NCBI GenBank assembly: GCA_030706145.1
Contig: JAUZPB010000020.1
Location: 1-52,181 of the forward strand
From: Bacteroidota bacterium
GTDB lineage: Bacteria; Bacteroidota; Ignavibacteria; Ignavibacteriales; SURF-24
Reading direction: 5' to 3'
DNA length: 52,181 bases
The notes below the pieces were generated by a model. It was not told the origin of the DNA and made no database searches. It saw only the letters and a list, made by a program, of their open reading frames with translations. The position numbers and the translations under genes are program-made. Every line of letters begins with the position of its first letter. Within the stretch, counting starts at the first letter, position 1. Of the stretch, positions 1-10,048 are shown one piece after another.

Positions 1-169
1 CGGAAATTATGCTTATGGGAAAAATTGACTCTTTTAAGAAAAGTATAAATTTTATACTGCTCTTCCAGATTATTACTGAGTTTTTTTATATTTGCTATTG
101 AATAACAAAAGTTTAATTAGCCTGCTTTTTATTTAACCATTGCTATTTTTTAGTTTCAATAAAATAAAT

Positions 170-745
170 ATGAATATTGACGATTTGCAGAAAAGTGCTG
201 CAAAAAAAATAAATATAGAAGAACTCTTAGCTCTTAACTCTGAAGTCTTATATGAAATCCAGGGAAAGATAAAATCGCTTCATGAGGCACTCATTCTTAA
301 GACAGAAGAAGATTATATAGATTATTTTCAAAAGAAAAATTTCGATGTTTTGCGCCAAAGAGAGTCGTTAAGCGCAAATTATGGCGATATAAAGATCTCT
401 TTTAGCGTACTTAAAAGAAATTCCAACTTTGTACAGTTCGGACTTACTGTTATCTTTTCGCATAGAAAAGATTTTTTTGTCTTTCTTGGACCAGAAAACA
501 AAGACTTTCATATTCCCTTTCTGGCTCCTTTTGTAAACGTAGCTGGAGTTGATTTTGACCAGCTAAAATCGATAGAAAAGAAACTTTTGGAAGAGCACCT
601 TAAACTGCGGGCGATAAAAGATGAACTAAATGACTTAAAGTTTGAATACAGGTTTATTGAAAGCGAGAACTTTGAGGATGAACTGAAGCTTAAAGGTTAT
701 AAAAATATAATGGAAGTCCTGGATAATATTGATATTGCAAAATAA
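170..745 (+). CDS. Hypothetical protein, 191 aa
   Basis: I do not recognise this family. A TTG in the same frame lies 30 nt upstream at 140, but the ATG at 170 gives a normal N-terminus (MNIDDLQKSAAKK). No clear Shine-Dalgarno precedes either start. The protein is soluble, with no signal peptide or membrane segment. A charged helical N-terminus (about 1-60) is followed by a beta-rich middle with aromatic strands (about 70-130) and a Lys/Glu-rich, probably coiled-coil C-terminus (about 130-185). It stands alone, with a hairpin terminator about 120 nt downstream. Function is unknown; confidence that it is a real gene rests on length, codon pattern and absence of a better overlapping frame. Confidence 0.6.
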   Translation: MNIDDLQKSAAKKINIEELLALNSEVLYEIQGKIKSLHEALILKTEEDYIDYFQKKNFDVLRQRESLSANYGDIKISFSVLKRNSNFVQFGLTVIFSHRKDFFVFLGPENKDFHIPFLAPFVNVAGVDFDQLKSIEKKLLEEHLKLRAIKDELNDLKFEYRFIESENFEDELKLKGYKNIMEVLDNIDIAK

Positions 746-862
746 TAGACCATCTTTTTTGTTATCAAATTTATTATCAAAAGATTTTTGGGAACTTACC
801 TTTTTTAAGGGTGTTTAAGCCTACGTAACATTAATCACCTCTACTTATATATTATATATATT

Positions 863-892
863 GCCGGCTTTAATGCCGGCTTTCTTTTTATT
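863..892 (+). terminator. Hairpin terminator after the first gene
   Basis: Two copies of GCCGGC (863-868 and 875-880), separated by tttaat, form a six-pair GC stem. A T-rich run (tttcttttta) follows directly. It fits the end of the transcript from the 170-745 gene, upstream of the peptidase gene. Confidence 0.55.
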
Positions 893-982
893 GAACTGGC
901 TTTTACTTTACTTCTTTCCTATTTTTACCTTCATCAGAATTAAGGATCATAATTTTTAGAGGAAACATTTTTTGAGGAGACA

Positions 983-3040
983 ATGAAAAAACTTCTTTTT
1001 GCTTCTGTGTTAATGCTTCTTGCCGCATTTAATATTTCAGCGCAGCAGAAACACTCTTTGAGCGCAGATGACCTATGGGCAATGAAGAGAATTGGTGATG
1101 CCGACCTTTCGCCAGATGGTAAAACAATAGCTTATGTAGTTACTTCCTACAGTATGGATAATAATAAAGGTAACAGCGATATTTGGCTGGTTGATTCTGA
1201 TGGGAAAAACGCCAGAGCGCTAAAAAATTCTGAAAGTAATGAAACAGAACCTAAGTTTCTCTCAGATGGAGAACATATTGCATACGTTATGGACGATCAG
1301 ATCAGAATATGTAAACTTGATGGATCGGATGATAAACAGCTAAGCAGCATATACACAGGCGCTTCTGGAATTGTAATTTCACGAGATGGGAAAAAGATGC
1401 TCTTTGTCTCCTCTGTTTATCCTGAATGCCCTGACCAGGATTGCGTGAAGCAGAAAGATGAAGCTAAAAAGTCAAGCAAAGTTAAAGCTGAAGTATTTAC
1501 TTCTTTAATGTATCGCCACTGGGATAACTGGCGCGGTGAAAAAAGAAGCCACCTCTTTATTTTTGACACAGATTCAAAGGAATTTTCAGACCTTACACTC
1601 TTTAGTACTTCTGACGTCCCCCCAATTGATTTAGGTAGTGCTAACGATTATAATTTCTCTCCTGATGGGAGTGAAATCGCCTTTACAATGAATGAAGATA
1701 AAGATCTTGCAATTAGTACAAATAACGATATTTATTTAATAAAGCTTAGCGATATCCAGAAGTCCGGTAAAACTCCATATAAGAAAATATCGATAAGCAA
1801 AGGAAACGATAATCAGCCTGTTTATTCACCCGATGGTAAGTATATAGCTTACTGCTCAATGCAGCGCGCTGGCTTTGAAGCTGACAGGCAGCGCCTTATG
1901 CTATATGACAGAAAAAGTGGAGAGACAAAGGACCTTACAAATGGTTTTGACCGCTCGGTCTCAAAGATCCTCTGGTCACCGGATTCAAAGACAATTTACT
2001 TCAATGCTGTAAATGAAATATATACTTCAATCTACAAGCTCAATCTATCTACAGGTAAAATTGATCTTATACTGAAAGAGCACATAAACGATGATATGAT
2101 GATCTCTCCGGACGGAAAAAAACTCTACTTTAAAGAGCAGAGAACAGACCTTCCAACTGAGATATTTGCTATGAATAACGATGGCAGCGGCTTAAAGCAG
2201 CTTACTTCAACTAATAAGGATCTTCTGGATCAAATTCAGTTCGGTTCACTTGACACGGTCTGGTATAAAGGTGATGGCGGACAAAAAGTTCAGGCCATTG
2301 TTGTTAAGCCTCCTTTCTTTGACCCAGAAAAAAAATATCCAATGATATTCTTAATTCATGGCGGACCACAAGGACACTGGGAAGATGATTTTCACTACAG
2401 GTGGAACCTTCAGATGTTTGCAGCTCCGGGTTATGTCGTTGTAGCTCCAAACCCAAGAGGCAGTACGGGATATGGTCAGAAGTTTACAGACGAGATCTCA
2501 AAAAACTGGGGAGGCAAGCCCTATGTTGATTTAATGAATGGCTATGATTATGTTTTAGATAAGTACAGTTTTGTTGATAAGAAAAATACATTTGCCGCAG
2601 GTGCTTCATATGGCGGCTATATGATAAACTGGATAGAGGGGCATACTGACAGATTTAATGCTCTTGTCTGCCATGACGGTGTATTTAACTTCGAGAGCAT
2701 GTATGGAACAACCGAGGAACTCTGGTTCCCTGAATGGGAAAACGGCGGGACTCCTTGGCAGAACAGAGACCTTTACAGAAAATGGTCTCCGCATCTTTTC
2801 GTGCAGAACTTCAAGACACCTATGCTGGTTGTCCACGGAGGTATGGATTTCCGCGTACCTGAAGAGCAGGCTTTTCAGCTCTTTACTTCACTGCAGAGAA
2901 GAGGTATAGAAAGCAAGTTCCTCTATTTCCCGACAGAAACGCACTTTGTAACAAAACCACAGAATGCACGCCTGTGGTGGAGTACTGTCTTTGATTGGTT
3001 TAAACAACATCAAAAGGGGGAAGAGCAACATGGCAAATGA
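983..3040 (+). CDS. Secreted S9 family peptidase (acylaminoacyl-peptidase/dipeptidyl-peptidase type)
   Basis: This is a serine peptidase of the prolyl oligopeptidase family, which cleaves short peptides and is probably exported to the periplasm or outside. Residues 1-20 form a signal peptide (MKKLLFASVLMLLAAF, then SAQQ). Residues of about 30-420 form a beta-propeller with repeated SPDGK blades (DADLSPDGK, PVYSPDGKY, ILWSPDSK, MISPDGKK). The alpha/beta-hydrolase domain (about 430-685) has HGGPQG for the oxyanion region, the nucleophile Ser542 in GASYGGY, Asp622 in HGGMDFRVP and His654 in ETHF, so the triad is complete. The start has a strong GAGGAG nine bases upstream. The gene overlaps the following DUF1232 gene by 11 nt, which implies coupled translation. 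Confidence 0.93.
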   Translation: MKKLLFASVLMLLAAFNISAQQKHSLSADDLWAMKRIGDADLSPDGKTIAYVVTSYSMDNNKGNSDIWLVDSDGKNARALKNSESNETEPKFLSDGEHIAYVMDDQIRICKLDGSDDKQLSSIYTGASGIVISRDGKKMLFVSSVYPECPDQDCVKQKDEAKKSSKVKAEVFTSLMYRHWDNWRGEKRSHLFIFDTDSKEFSDLTLFSTSDVPPIDLGSANDYNFSPDGSEIAFTMNEDKDLAISTNNDIYLIKLSDIQKSGKTPYKKISISKGNDNQPVYSPDGKYIAYCSMQRAGFEADRQRLMLYDRKSGETKDLTNGFDRSVSKILWSPDSKTIYFNAVNEIYTSIYKLNLSTGKIDLILKEHINDDMMISPDGKKLYFKEQRTDLPTEIFAMNNDGSGLKQLTSTNKDLLDQIQFGSLDTVWYKGDGGQKVQAIVVKPPFFDPEKKYPMIFLIHGGPQGHWEDDFHYRWNLQMFAAPGYVVVAPNPRGSTGYGQKFTDEISKNWGGKPYVDLMNGYDYVLDKYSFVDKKNTFAAGASYGGYMINWIEGHTDRFNALVCHDGVFNFESMYGTTEELWFPEWENGGTPWQNRDLYRKWSPHLFVQNFKTPMLVVHGGMDFRVPEEQAFQLFTSLQRRGIESKFLYFPTETHFVTKPQNARLWWSTVFDWFKQHQKGEEQHGK

Positions 3041-3395
3041 GGCAAACATTCATGAAATGAAAACTCCTTCTTATACGAGCTTTACTGACCCGGATTATGA
3101 AGCAGAAGGACTTCATAATGAACAGCTTTGGGTAAAACTGGATAAGATGGGAAAAAAGATATCCTTTGCAAAAGACCTTCTGGCTTTGGGAAGATATTTA
3201 AGCGATTCCAAAGTCTCCTGGCAAAGAAAAGCTGTTGTCTCGGCAGCTTTGGTCTACCTTGTCTCTCCTGTAGATAAGCTGAGGGAGTTAAAACCGTTGT
3301 TCGATATTTTCGATGAGCTTGGAATTATGGAGGCCCTTCTTAAGTATTTAGGTAGGGAGATTATCCCATATTATGACACAGATTACAGGGTCTGA
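3030..3395 (+). CDS. DUF1232 (YkvA-like) protein, 121 aa
   Basis: A small protein with the DUF1232 signature in the segment VVSAALVYLVSPVDKL (about residues 66-81) followed by LFDIFDELGI (about 87-96). Family members carry the pattern aYllsPiDliPD...lG and are membrane-associated proteins of unknown function. This copy reads PVDKLRELKP instead of PiDliPD, so the usual acidic end of the motif is altered. The ATG at 3030 is chosen over in-frame upstream starts because AAGGGGGAAG sits just before it. It begins inside the last codons of the S9 peptidase gene, so the two form one transcript. No link in function to the peptidase is known. Confidence 0.8.
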   Translation: MANEANIHEMKTPSYTSFTDPDYEAEGLHNEQLWVKLDKMGKKISFAKDLLALGRYLSDSKVSWQRKAVVSAALVYLVSPVDKLRELKPLFDIFDELGIMEALLKYLGREIIPYYDTDYRV

Positions 3396-3460
3396 TAAAG
3401 AAGACTGATCCCTTACTCTTTCTTTATCTATTCCTGTGGGGGTAAAAGTCTTTATTTTTG

Positions 3461-3526
3461 CTGCCGCCATTCTTTATTAAGACTTCATAAAAGTTTTCTT
3501 AAGTAAGGATGCCGGCAGTTTTAATT
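3461..3526 (+). terminator. Long imperfect hairpin terminator
   Basis: CTGCCGCCAT (3461-3470) pairs with ATGCCGGCAG (3509-3518) with one mismatch. The interior also pairs (ATTAAG with CTTAAG, then ACTT with AAGT), giving one long stem. ttttaattta follows. It fits the end of the S9 peptidase/DUF1232 transcript. Confidence 0.55.
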
Positions 3527-3575
3527 TATATATTTATTTTTTGACAGTTCTAAAATTTTCAGGAAAATTATTACG

Positions 3576-4115
3576 ATGACGAATTTCGAAGTAAAGAAAA
3601 GTGAAATACTCTTTAGAGGTAAAGTTTTTGATCTTAAGGTCGATCAGATAAAATATAATAGCGGTAATGATGGAATAAGGGAAGTTGCTATACATCCTGG
3701 CGGAGCCGTGGTTGTTCCAATTAAGGATGATGGCAAAATTGTAATGGTAAAACAATTTCGCTACCCAATACAGAAGGTTCTTCTTGAGCTTCCGGCTGGA
3801 AAACTTGAAAAAGGTGAAGACCCTTTCGTATGTGCAGCAAGAGAACTTGAAGAGGAAACAGGTTATAAATCAAAAAATATTGTAAAACTTGGAGCAATCT
3901 ACACTACACCTGGCTTCTGCACAGAAGTCCTTCATATCTATCTGGCAAAAGACCTTGTTGCTGGTAACCATAACAGGGAAGAAGGTGAATATGGAATGGA
4001 AATCCATGAGTTTACACCCGAAGAAATAAATGAAAAGATCTCAAGCGGAGAGCTTGTTGATGCTAAAAGCCTGAGCGGTTTACTTATGGCTAAAATTTTT
4101 TTACAGAAAAAGTAA
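3576..4115 (+). CDS. Nudix hydrolase, probable ADP-ribose pyrophosphatase
   Basis: A 179 aa Nudix protein that probably hydrolyses ADP-ribose or related nucleoside diphosphate sugars to AMP and a sugar phosphate. The Nudix box G-x5-E-x7-REL-x-EET-G is complete at about residues 76-98 (begins GKLEKGE, ends RELEEETGY). The N-terminal part, with KVFDLKVDQIKY and HPGGAVVVPI, and the Pro/Gly pattern TTPGFCTEVLHIY downstream match the NudF/YffH ADP-ribose pyrophosphatase subgroup; the exact substrate is inferred. A TTGACA lies at 3541-3546, just upstream, but a matching -10 box is not convincing. The stop codon sits inside a 15-bp duplication. Confidence 0.88.
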   Translation: MTNFEVKKSEILFRGKVFDLKVDQIKYNSGNDGIREVAIHPGGAVVVPIKDDGKIVMVKQFRYPIQKVLLELPAGKLEKGEDPFVCAARELEEETGYKSKNIVKLGAIYTTPGFCTEVLHIYLAKDLVAGNHNREEGEYGMEIHEFTPEEINEKISSGELVDAKSLSGLLMAKIFLQKK

Positions 4116-4140
4116 TTACAAAAATAGTAACTACAAAAAA
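4111..4140 (+). repeat. 15-bp tandem duplication spanning the Nudix gene stop
   Basis: agtaattacaaaaat (4111-4125) is followed directly by agtaactacaaaaaa (4126-4140), 13 of 15 identical. The TAA stop at 4113-4115 is copied in frame at 4128-4130. Confidence 0.7.
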
Positions 4141-4156
4141 AAGGTGACTTTACATT

Positions 4157-4198
4157 AAAAAAAAAGCGGAACCTATAAGGTCTCGCTTTTTTTTTTTT
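4157..4198. terminator. Bidirectional terminator between the Nudix gene and murI
   Basis: A run of A, then GCGG-A-ACC, loop tataa, GGT-C-TCGC, then a run of about 12 T. The A tract on one side and the T tract on the other let it end transcription from both convergent genes. Confidence 0.8.
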
Positions 4199-4233
4199 GA
4201 TCTAATGGCAATTATGTTTCAGTTTTATTAGCC

Positions 4234-5061
4234 TTATAATGATATCAGCTTTTCTATATCAACTTTTCTTATGAACTCTAAAGGTTTTCCCATAAAAATG
4301 TCGGCTATCTCTTTAAATTTTTGTGGAATATCACTTATATAGAAATCCTGTATGCCCGGAGAAAAGGAATTTGTACAGAATCCTATCCTTTCAAGTTCTG
4401 TCTTTACAATAGATGCAGCTGCAATACCTGAATCAATAAGCTTTACACCCTCGCCCATAACCTCTTGGATTACTTTTGCCAAAATCGGATAATGCGTGCA
4501 GCCCAGTACAAGTGTATCAATATTAAGGTCTTTTAATTCCTTTAGATATTCTTCTGCAATAAGATAAGTAGCCTTGCTCTCTATCCAGCCCTCCTCGGCA
4601 AGAGGAACAAATAACGGGCATGCCTTTTCAAATACTTCTACATCAGGGTTTAATTTTTTTATGGCCTTAAGATATGCATGGTTATTTATTGTTGTATTTG
4701 TTCCTATTACTCCTATTCTTCCAGTTACAGTATGCTTCAGCGCGAAGTCTGCTCCTGGTTCTATCATGCCGATTACCGGTACATTAAAAGCCTTTCTGAG
4801 GTCATCTAAAGCAACCGAGGAAGCAGTGTTACAGGCCACAACGATCACCTTTACATTTTTGCTCATCAGGAATTTTGCATCCTGCATTGAATATTCAACT
4901 ACAGTTGTATTTGACTTGCCCCCGTAAGGAACGCGGGCGGTATCTCCGAAATAAACTATGTTCTCTGTTGGCAAAATCGAAGCAACTCTTTTTACAACCG
5001 TCAATCCTCCGATACCTGAATCAAAGACTCCTATCGGTTTTTCCTTTTCCATAAAATTCAT
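4234..5061 (-). CDS. murI: Glutamate racemase
   Basis: Interconverts L- and D-glutamate without cofactor, supplying D-glutamate for peptidoglycan. At 275 aa it has the normal length. Key residues are present: the GVFDSGIGGL block with Asp14 and Ser15, the first catalytic Cys77 in VVACNTASS, and the second catalytic Cys188 in LGCTHYP followed by His190. The start is the ATG at 5061, preceded by AGGGA seven bases upstream. It lies downstream of glnD on the same strand, separated by a 243-nt spacer that carries a 17-bp tandem repeat. The terminator at 4157-4198 follows. Confidence 0.96.
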   Translation of the reverse strand: MNFMEKEKPIGVFDSGIGGLTVVKRVASILPTENIVYFGDTARVPYGGKSNTTVVEYSMQDAKFLMSKNVKVIVVACNTASSVALDDLRKAFNVPVIGMIEPGADFALKHTVTGRIGVIGTNTTINNHAYLKAIKKLNPDVEVFEKACPLFVPLAEEGWIESKATYLIAEEYLKELKDLNIDTLVLGCTHYPILAKVIQEVMGEGVKLIDSGIAAASIVKTELERIGFCTNSFSPGIQDFYISDIPQKFKEIADIFMGKPLEFIRKVDIEKLISL

Positions 5062-5188
5062 ATTCTATTCCCTAGAAAATATTTTCTGGCCTTATGTGTG
5101 TTCTCTAATTACAATTTAACACTTCAAGACTCAGAACATTCAAAACTCTTTTTTGTTTTAATTACCACTACAAACCATAAAATACTAC

Positions 5189-5239
5189 AAAACATTAAAC
5201 ACTGCGAAACATTAAACTCTATGAAACATTAAACTCTAC
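5189..5239. repeat. 17-bp tandem repeat, three copies
   Basis: Three adjacent units at 5189-5205, 5206-5222 and 5223-5239 share the core aaacattaaac. Units 2 and 3 differ at one base; unit 1 differs from unit 2 at four. A more degenerate related stretch precedes them at about 5171-5188. The array lies between glnD and murI. Confidence 0.8.
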
Positions 5240-5304
5240 AGCTTTGCCATCCTTCGGTAAAGATAGAGAAAAATGCTCAATAGAGAAGGCAACACCCAAA
5301 AATA

Positions 5305-7875
5305 TCAAAGTATTTGTTCAATGGCAGTAGTAAGCTCAGACTTTATGAATTCATAGTCGTTCTGAGATACCTTCTTGTTGTTTCTGTCTAAAAGGTAGAA
5401 CGAGTCTACAACATCATCAGCCTTGGTCGATATTTTTGCAAGATAGATAGAGAGCCCAAGTTCAGAGAGCTTTCTGGTGATCTGATAAAGCAGGCCTAAC
5501 CTGTCAGGTGAGAAAACATCGAGTATTGTATATTTATCGTGTTCTTCAAATGCAATCTTAACTTTACCTGTCCGCTTGAAAAATTTGTTTTCAATGCGCC
5601 ACCACTTCGACTTCATCCTTCTGAATTCCTGAACCAACTGGAAACTTCCTTCCATTACGGCTTTCAGGTCATTTTCAATCTTCTCATATCTTTCCGTATC
5701 AACTTTCTTGTGCGTCCTAAAATCAGTTACATTAAAACTATCTATTACAATTCCGTCTTTTCTTGTAAATATTCTTGCATCGTGTATGTTAAGGTCATTT
5801 ACCGAGAGCACCCCGCAGAGCTTAGAAAGAAGCGACGGACTGTCCTTTGCAATTATTGTTATGTTTGTAAAAACATTCAGCTCTTTAAAGAAAACAGAGA
5901 TAACAAGGCCCTTCTCAATTTCTTTTAGATGCTGCATTATCTCTTCTTCTGTAAAGTGCTGTGTATAGCTTATATCATCTATTGAATCAATATGCTCCTG
6001 TACTGAACTATCGGAATTTTCAAGGCTTTTTTGAGGAAAGTTGATCACACTTGAAAATAAAAGCTCTTCTCCTGTTATCTGATCAACTAGCATTGCTCTT
6101 GATTTTCTGTAGAGCTCGGCAAGTAGATCACTCTTCCATTCTGTCCATACTACTGGATTTACAGCCGAAAGGTCGGCATAGGTAAGCAGATATAAAAGAT
6201 CCAACTCCTTGACAGATGAAAACCTTGATGTAAAATTATTCAGCGTCTCCGGATCACTTAGGTTCCTTCTGAATGCTATCTGTTCCATTACCAGATGGTT
6301 TTGAACAAGGAAGCTTACCTGACTTACTTCTTTTTCCTCATACCCCAACCGGTACATTACCGAAGAGGCTATCTCGGCTCCAATTATTTCATGGCCAGAA
6401 ACACTTATTGGCTTTGCTATATCATGGAACATGATTGCCAAGTAAAGTATTTCCTTTTCTTTTAGGCTTGTATAAAGCCTTCCCAGCTCATTTTCCTTTC
6501 CATAAAGATTTTCAACATTTGTAATTGCTACAAGTGTATGCTCATCTGCAGTATAGTTGTGGTATACTCCCGCCTGGAAAAATCCCACGAGGTCACGGAA
6601 TTCGGGCAATAGAAGATGAAGTACACCAAGTTCATTCATATTAACGAGTGTTTCGCCTACGTTTCTGTTTAACCTGAGTATTTCCCTGAAAAATGCAGAT
6701 GATTTTTGATGGTTTGAGGCTGAATATTCTGAGTTTTCTAAATGACTTATGCTTTCAATTGTAAGCGAGCGCAGTCCCTCATCAAACCGGGCACTGTAGA
6801 GTCCGCGATAATAAAATGCACGCAATATATCTGATAATGTCAATAGGTCTTTTTTTGTGGTCGAGAGCGTATTGCCTTTTAGTATAAAATCATCATCGAG
6901 GTTCATTGCGAGAAATTCAGATAAAGGATGGGTTATCTCTTCATCGAAACGCCTTACCATTGTCTTTGAAAATCTGTTTATTGTGTTGGAGGCCTTGAAG
7001 TACTGCTTCATAAAATCCTGAAGCGATGAGCCTTTTTTATAATTAAAGAATCGTGCTATTTTTTGTTGTGAGTTGAATTCAAGTCGGTCGTTCCTTTGCT
7101 TGCTTATAAGATGTAGTATGTTTCGGATGTTAAGTATAAACTTGTAGCTTTCAAGGACGCTCTTGCATTCGGTTAGGCTGCAGAGGCCCTCTTTTCGTAG
7201 TCGGTTTATAAAACTCTCTGCCTGCGTTACTTCTGCCTGCTCTGTAAGTAGCGTCTTGTTCTTTAGAGAATACATCCACTCAACGGCATGAAGATCTCTT
7301 AGCCCCCCGGCTGAGAACTTGACATTTGGTTCCAGCGTTTTGGCCGACCTTCCGTATTTTGCATAGCGCGACTGAATATCTGCAAAGAAGTCGTAGATAA
7401 CTTCTTCGACATTTGTATTCTTTATAGAAGAGAATATTGTATCATTCCATTCCTGGTATACTCTCTCTGAACCAAGAAGAAATCTTGTCTCGAAAAATTG
7501 TGTGAAAGCATGAAGATCTTTATTAAGAAATTTCTCAATGTCAAAGAAATCCCTTACTGTATGCGATACTTCAATGCCGCAGTCCCAGAGCATACGTACG
7601 AAATTCTCAATTTCGCTTTGATTTTCTTCTACATCCTTAACAATGAACATTAGATCTATATCTGAGTAAGGTGAGAGTTCTCGCCTGGAAAAACTACCGG
7701 CTGAGGCCAGGGCAAAGTTTAATTTCCCCATTCCCGAAATCCGTAGTATATTTTCTTCTACAAGAAGACTATAGGCCACACAAAACTTGAATGCATCCTT
7801 ATGCAGCTGAGGATTCTTAAATAATTTCTCTCTATTGCTTAAAAATTCTTTTTTTATTTCTGCCGTATCAATCAT
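5305..7875 (-). CDS. glnD: Protein-PII uridylyltransferase/uridylyl-removing enzyme (GlnD)
   Basis: A bifunctional nitrogen sensor that attaches UMP to PII proteins when glutamine is low and removes it when glutamine is high. Domains in order: nucleotidyltransferase with GSFSRRELSPYSDIDL (about residues 60-75; the G-S and DxD metal motif are intact), a helical linker, an HD hydrolase domain with His484-Asp485 in MFHDIAKP, and two C-terminal ACT domains (about 665-740 and 778-850) that would bind glutamine. At 856 aa it is close to the E. coli length. I chose the ATG at 7875 over a TTG three codons upstream. No PII gene (glnB, glnK) or glutamine synthetase is in the window. Confidence 0.93.
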   Translation of the reverse strand: MIDTAEIKKEFLSNREKLFKNPQLHKDAFKFCVAYSLLVEENILRISGMGKLNFALASAGSFSRRELSPYSDIDLMFIVKDVEENQSEIENFVRMLWDCGIEVSHTVRDFFDIEKFLNKDLHAFTQFFETRFLLGSERVYQEWNDTIFSSIKNTNVEEVIYDFFADIQSRYAKYGRSAKTLEPNVKFSAGGLRDLHAVEWMYSLKNKTLLTEQAEVTQAESFINRLRKEGLCSLTECKSVLESYKFILNIRNILHLISKQRNDRLEFNSQQKIARFFNYKKGSSLQDFMKQYFKASNTINRFSKTMVRRFDEEITHPLSEFLAMNLDDDFILKGNTLSTTKKDLLTLSDILRAFYYRGLYSARFDEGLRSLTIESISHLENSEYSASNHQKSSAFFREILRLNRNVGETLVNMNELGVLHLLLPEFRDLVGFFQAGVYHNYTADEHTLVAITNVENLYGKENELGRLYTSLKEKEILYLAIMFHDIAKPISVSGHEIIGAEIASSVMYRLGYEEKEVSQVSFLVQNHLVMEQIAFRRNLSDPETLNNFTSRFSSVKELDLLYLLTYADLSAVNPVVWTEWKSDLLAELYRKSRAMLVDQITGEELLFSSVINFPQKSLENSDSSVQEHIDSIDDISYTQHFTEEEIMQHLKEIEKGLVISVFFKELNVFTNITIIAKDSPSLLSKLCGVLSVNDLNIHDARIFTRKDGIVIDSFNVTDFRTHKKVDTERYEKIENDLKAVMEGSFQLVQEFRRMKSKWWRIENKFFKRTGKVKIAFEEHDKYTILDVFSPDRLGLLYQITRKLSELGLSIYLAKISTKADDVVDSFYLLDRNNKKVSQNDYEFIKSELTTAIEQIL

Positions 7876-7892
7876 AGTAAACAAACTCGAAT

Positions 7893-7923
7893 GATAAAAG
7901 CGGGCAATGGATAAATTGCCCGC
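7893..7923 (-). terminator. Terminator after tyrosine phenol-lyase
   Basis: Read on the minus strand: GCGGGCAAT, a six-base loop, ATTGCCCGC, then TTTTAT. This perfect nine-pair stem sits in the 63-nt gap between the lyase stop and the glnD start, so the two genes are probably transcribed separately. Confidence 0.85.
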
Positions 7924-7938
7924 TCATAAATATTATTG

Positions 7939-9414
<1,476 letters not shown>

Positions 9415-9416
9415 TT

Positions 9417-9454
9417 AAAAGTGTCGCCTGCTCTAAAGAAAAAGCAGGCAACAC
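9417..9454 (-). terminator. Terminator after queF
   Basis: Arms at 9421-9432 (GTGTCGCCTGCT) and 9443-9454 (AGCAGGCAACAC) pair over 12 positions, with one G-T wobble or mismatch, around a 10-nt loop. On the minus strand TTTTAAT follows, so it ends the queF transcript before the lyase gene. Confidence 0.8.
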
Positions 9455-9469
9455 ACCTTAACACTGTAT

Positions 9470-9859
9470 TTATTCTTCTTCTTCCCAGAAGTTATTTGTC
9501 TCATCTCTTTCTTTTTCGTAATCGGCTTCAATGACCGAAGAAATACCGCCACGGATATTAAATTCGGCTGTGATGTGCATATAACGGGGCTTGCATACTT
9601 CTACCAGATCGTCAAGTATCTTGTTTGTTACGCTTTCATAGTATATTCCATCGTTTCTGTAGGACTGATAGTAAAGTTTGAGGGATTTCAGTTCAACACA
9701 AAGCTCATCAGGTACGTATTCTACTGTAATTGTTGCAAAATCCGGCTGCCCGGTCTTTGGACAAAGCGATGTAAATTCGGTTGCTTCGTGTATTATAGTA
9801 TAGTCTCTGTCAGGGTATTGGTTTCTGAAGGTCTCGAGTAATTTTTGTCTATCCTGCAT
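9470..9859 (-). CDS. queF: NADPH-dependent 7-cyano-7-deazaguanine reductase (short, type I QueF)
   Basis: Reduces preQ0 to preQ1 in queuosine biosynthesis for tRNA modification. The QueF motif E-L-K-S-L-K-L-Y is at residues 56-63. The catalytic Cys33 in [10 protein letters not shown] and Asp40 seven residues later match the nucleophile and general acid of the B. subtilis enzyme. At 129 aa it is a compact, single-domain (YkvM-type) form with an acidic C-terminal tail. The start has AAGGAG ten bases upstream. No other queuosine gene and no recognisable preQ1 riboswitch is nearby. It follows the acyl-CoA synthetase gene on the same strand after a 182-nt spacer. Confidence 0.93.
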   Translation of the reverse strand: MQDRQKLLETFRNQYPDRDYTIIHEATEFTSLCPKTGQPDFATITVEYVPDELCVELKSLKLYYQSYRNDGIYYESVTNKILDDLVEVCKPRYMHITAEFNIRGGISSVIEADYEKERDETNNFWEEEE

Positions 9860-10018
9860 TATTTAATAACTCCTTGTTCTAAATCAATAGTTGTTTTGTT
9901 TTTTTGTTTATCGTATCTCTCTCTTTTTTTTATTGTATTTTCCCGAAAGACATTTAACGGGTGCCTCAAAATGCTAACAAAGATACGAAAAATAATTATA
10001 ATTCAGAATCCGGTCCCC

Positions 10019-10048
10019 AGAAGAATTCATCCAAGAAGAATTCATACA
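10019..10048. repeat. 15-bp tandem duplication spanning the acyl-CoA synthetase stop
   Basis: agaagaattcatcca (10019-10033) is followed by agaagaattcataca (10034-10048), 14 of 15 identical. On the minus strand each copy carries TGAATTCTTCT, so the TGA stop of the synthetase is repeated in frame 15 nt downstream. Confidence 0.8.

Noticed and set aside
3-101. Open frame reading in from the left edge on the plus strand, about 32 codons
   Set aside because: Its residues (hydrophobic, Phe/Ile-rich) match nothing I know, and the stretch is too short and AT-rich to separate from chance. It could be the tail of an upstream gene.
5189-5239. CRISPR array or phage attachment site at the short tandem repeats
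   Set aside because: Units are adjacent with no spacers, differ from site to site, and no cas, integrase or tRNA gene is near.
9860-10041. preQ1 riboswitch upstream of queF
   Set aside because: I looked for the C-rich stem and A-rich tail of known preQ1 classes on the minus strand and did not find them.
10019-10048. Target-site duplications left by excised transposons as the cause of the paired repeats
   Set aside because: Copies abut directly with no residual footprint, and three or more copies occur at some sites. Precise excision could still explain a few two-copy cases.
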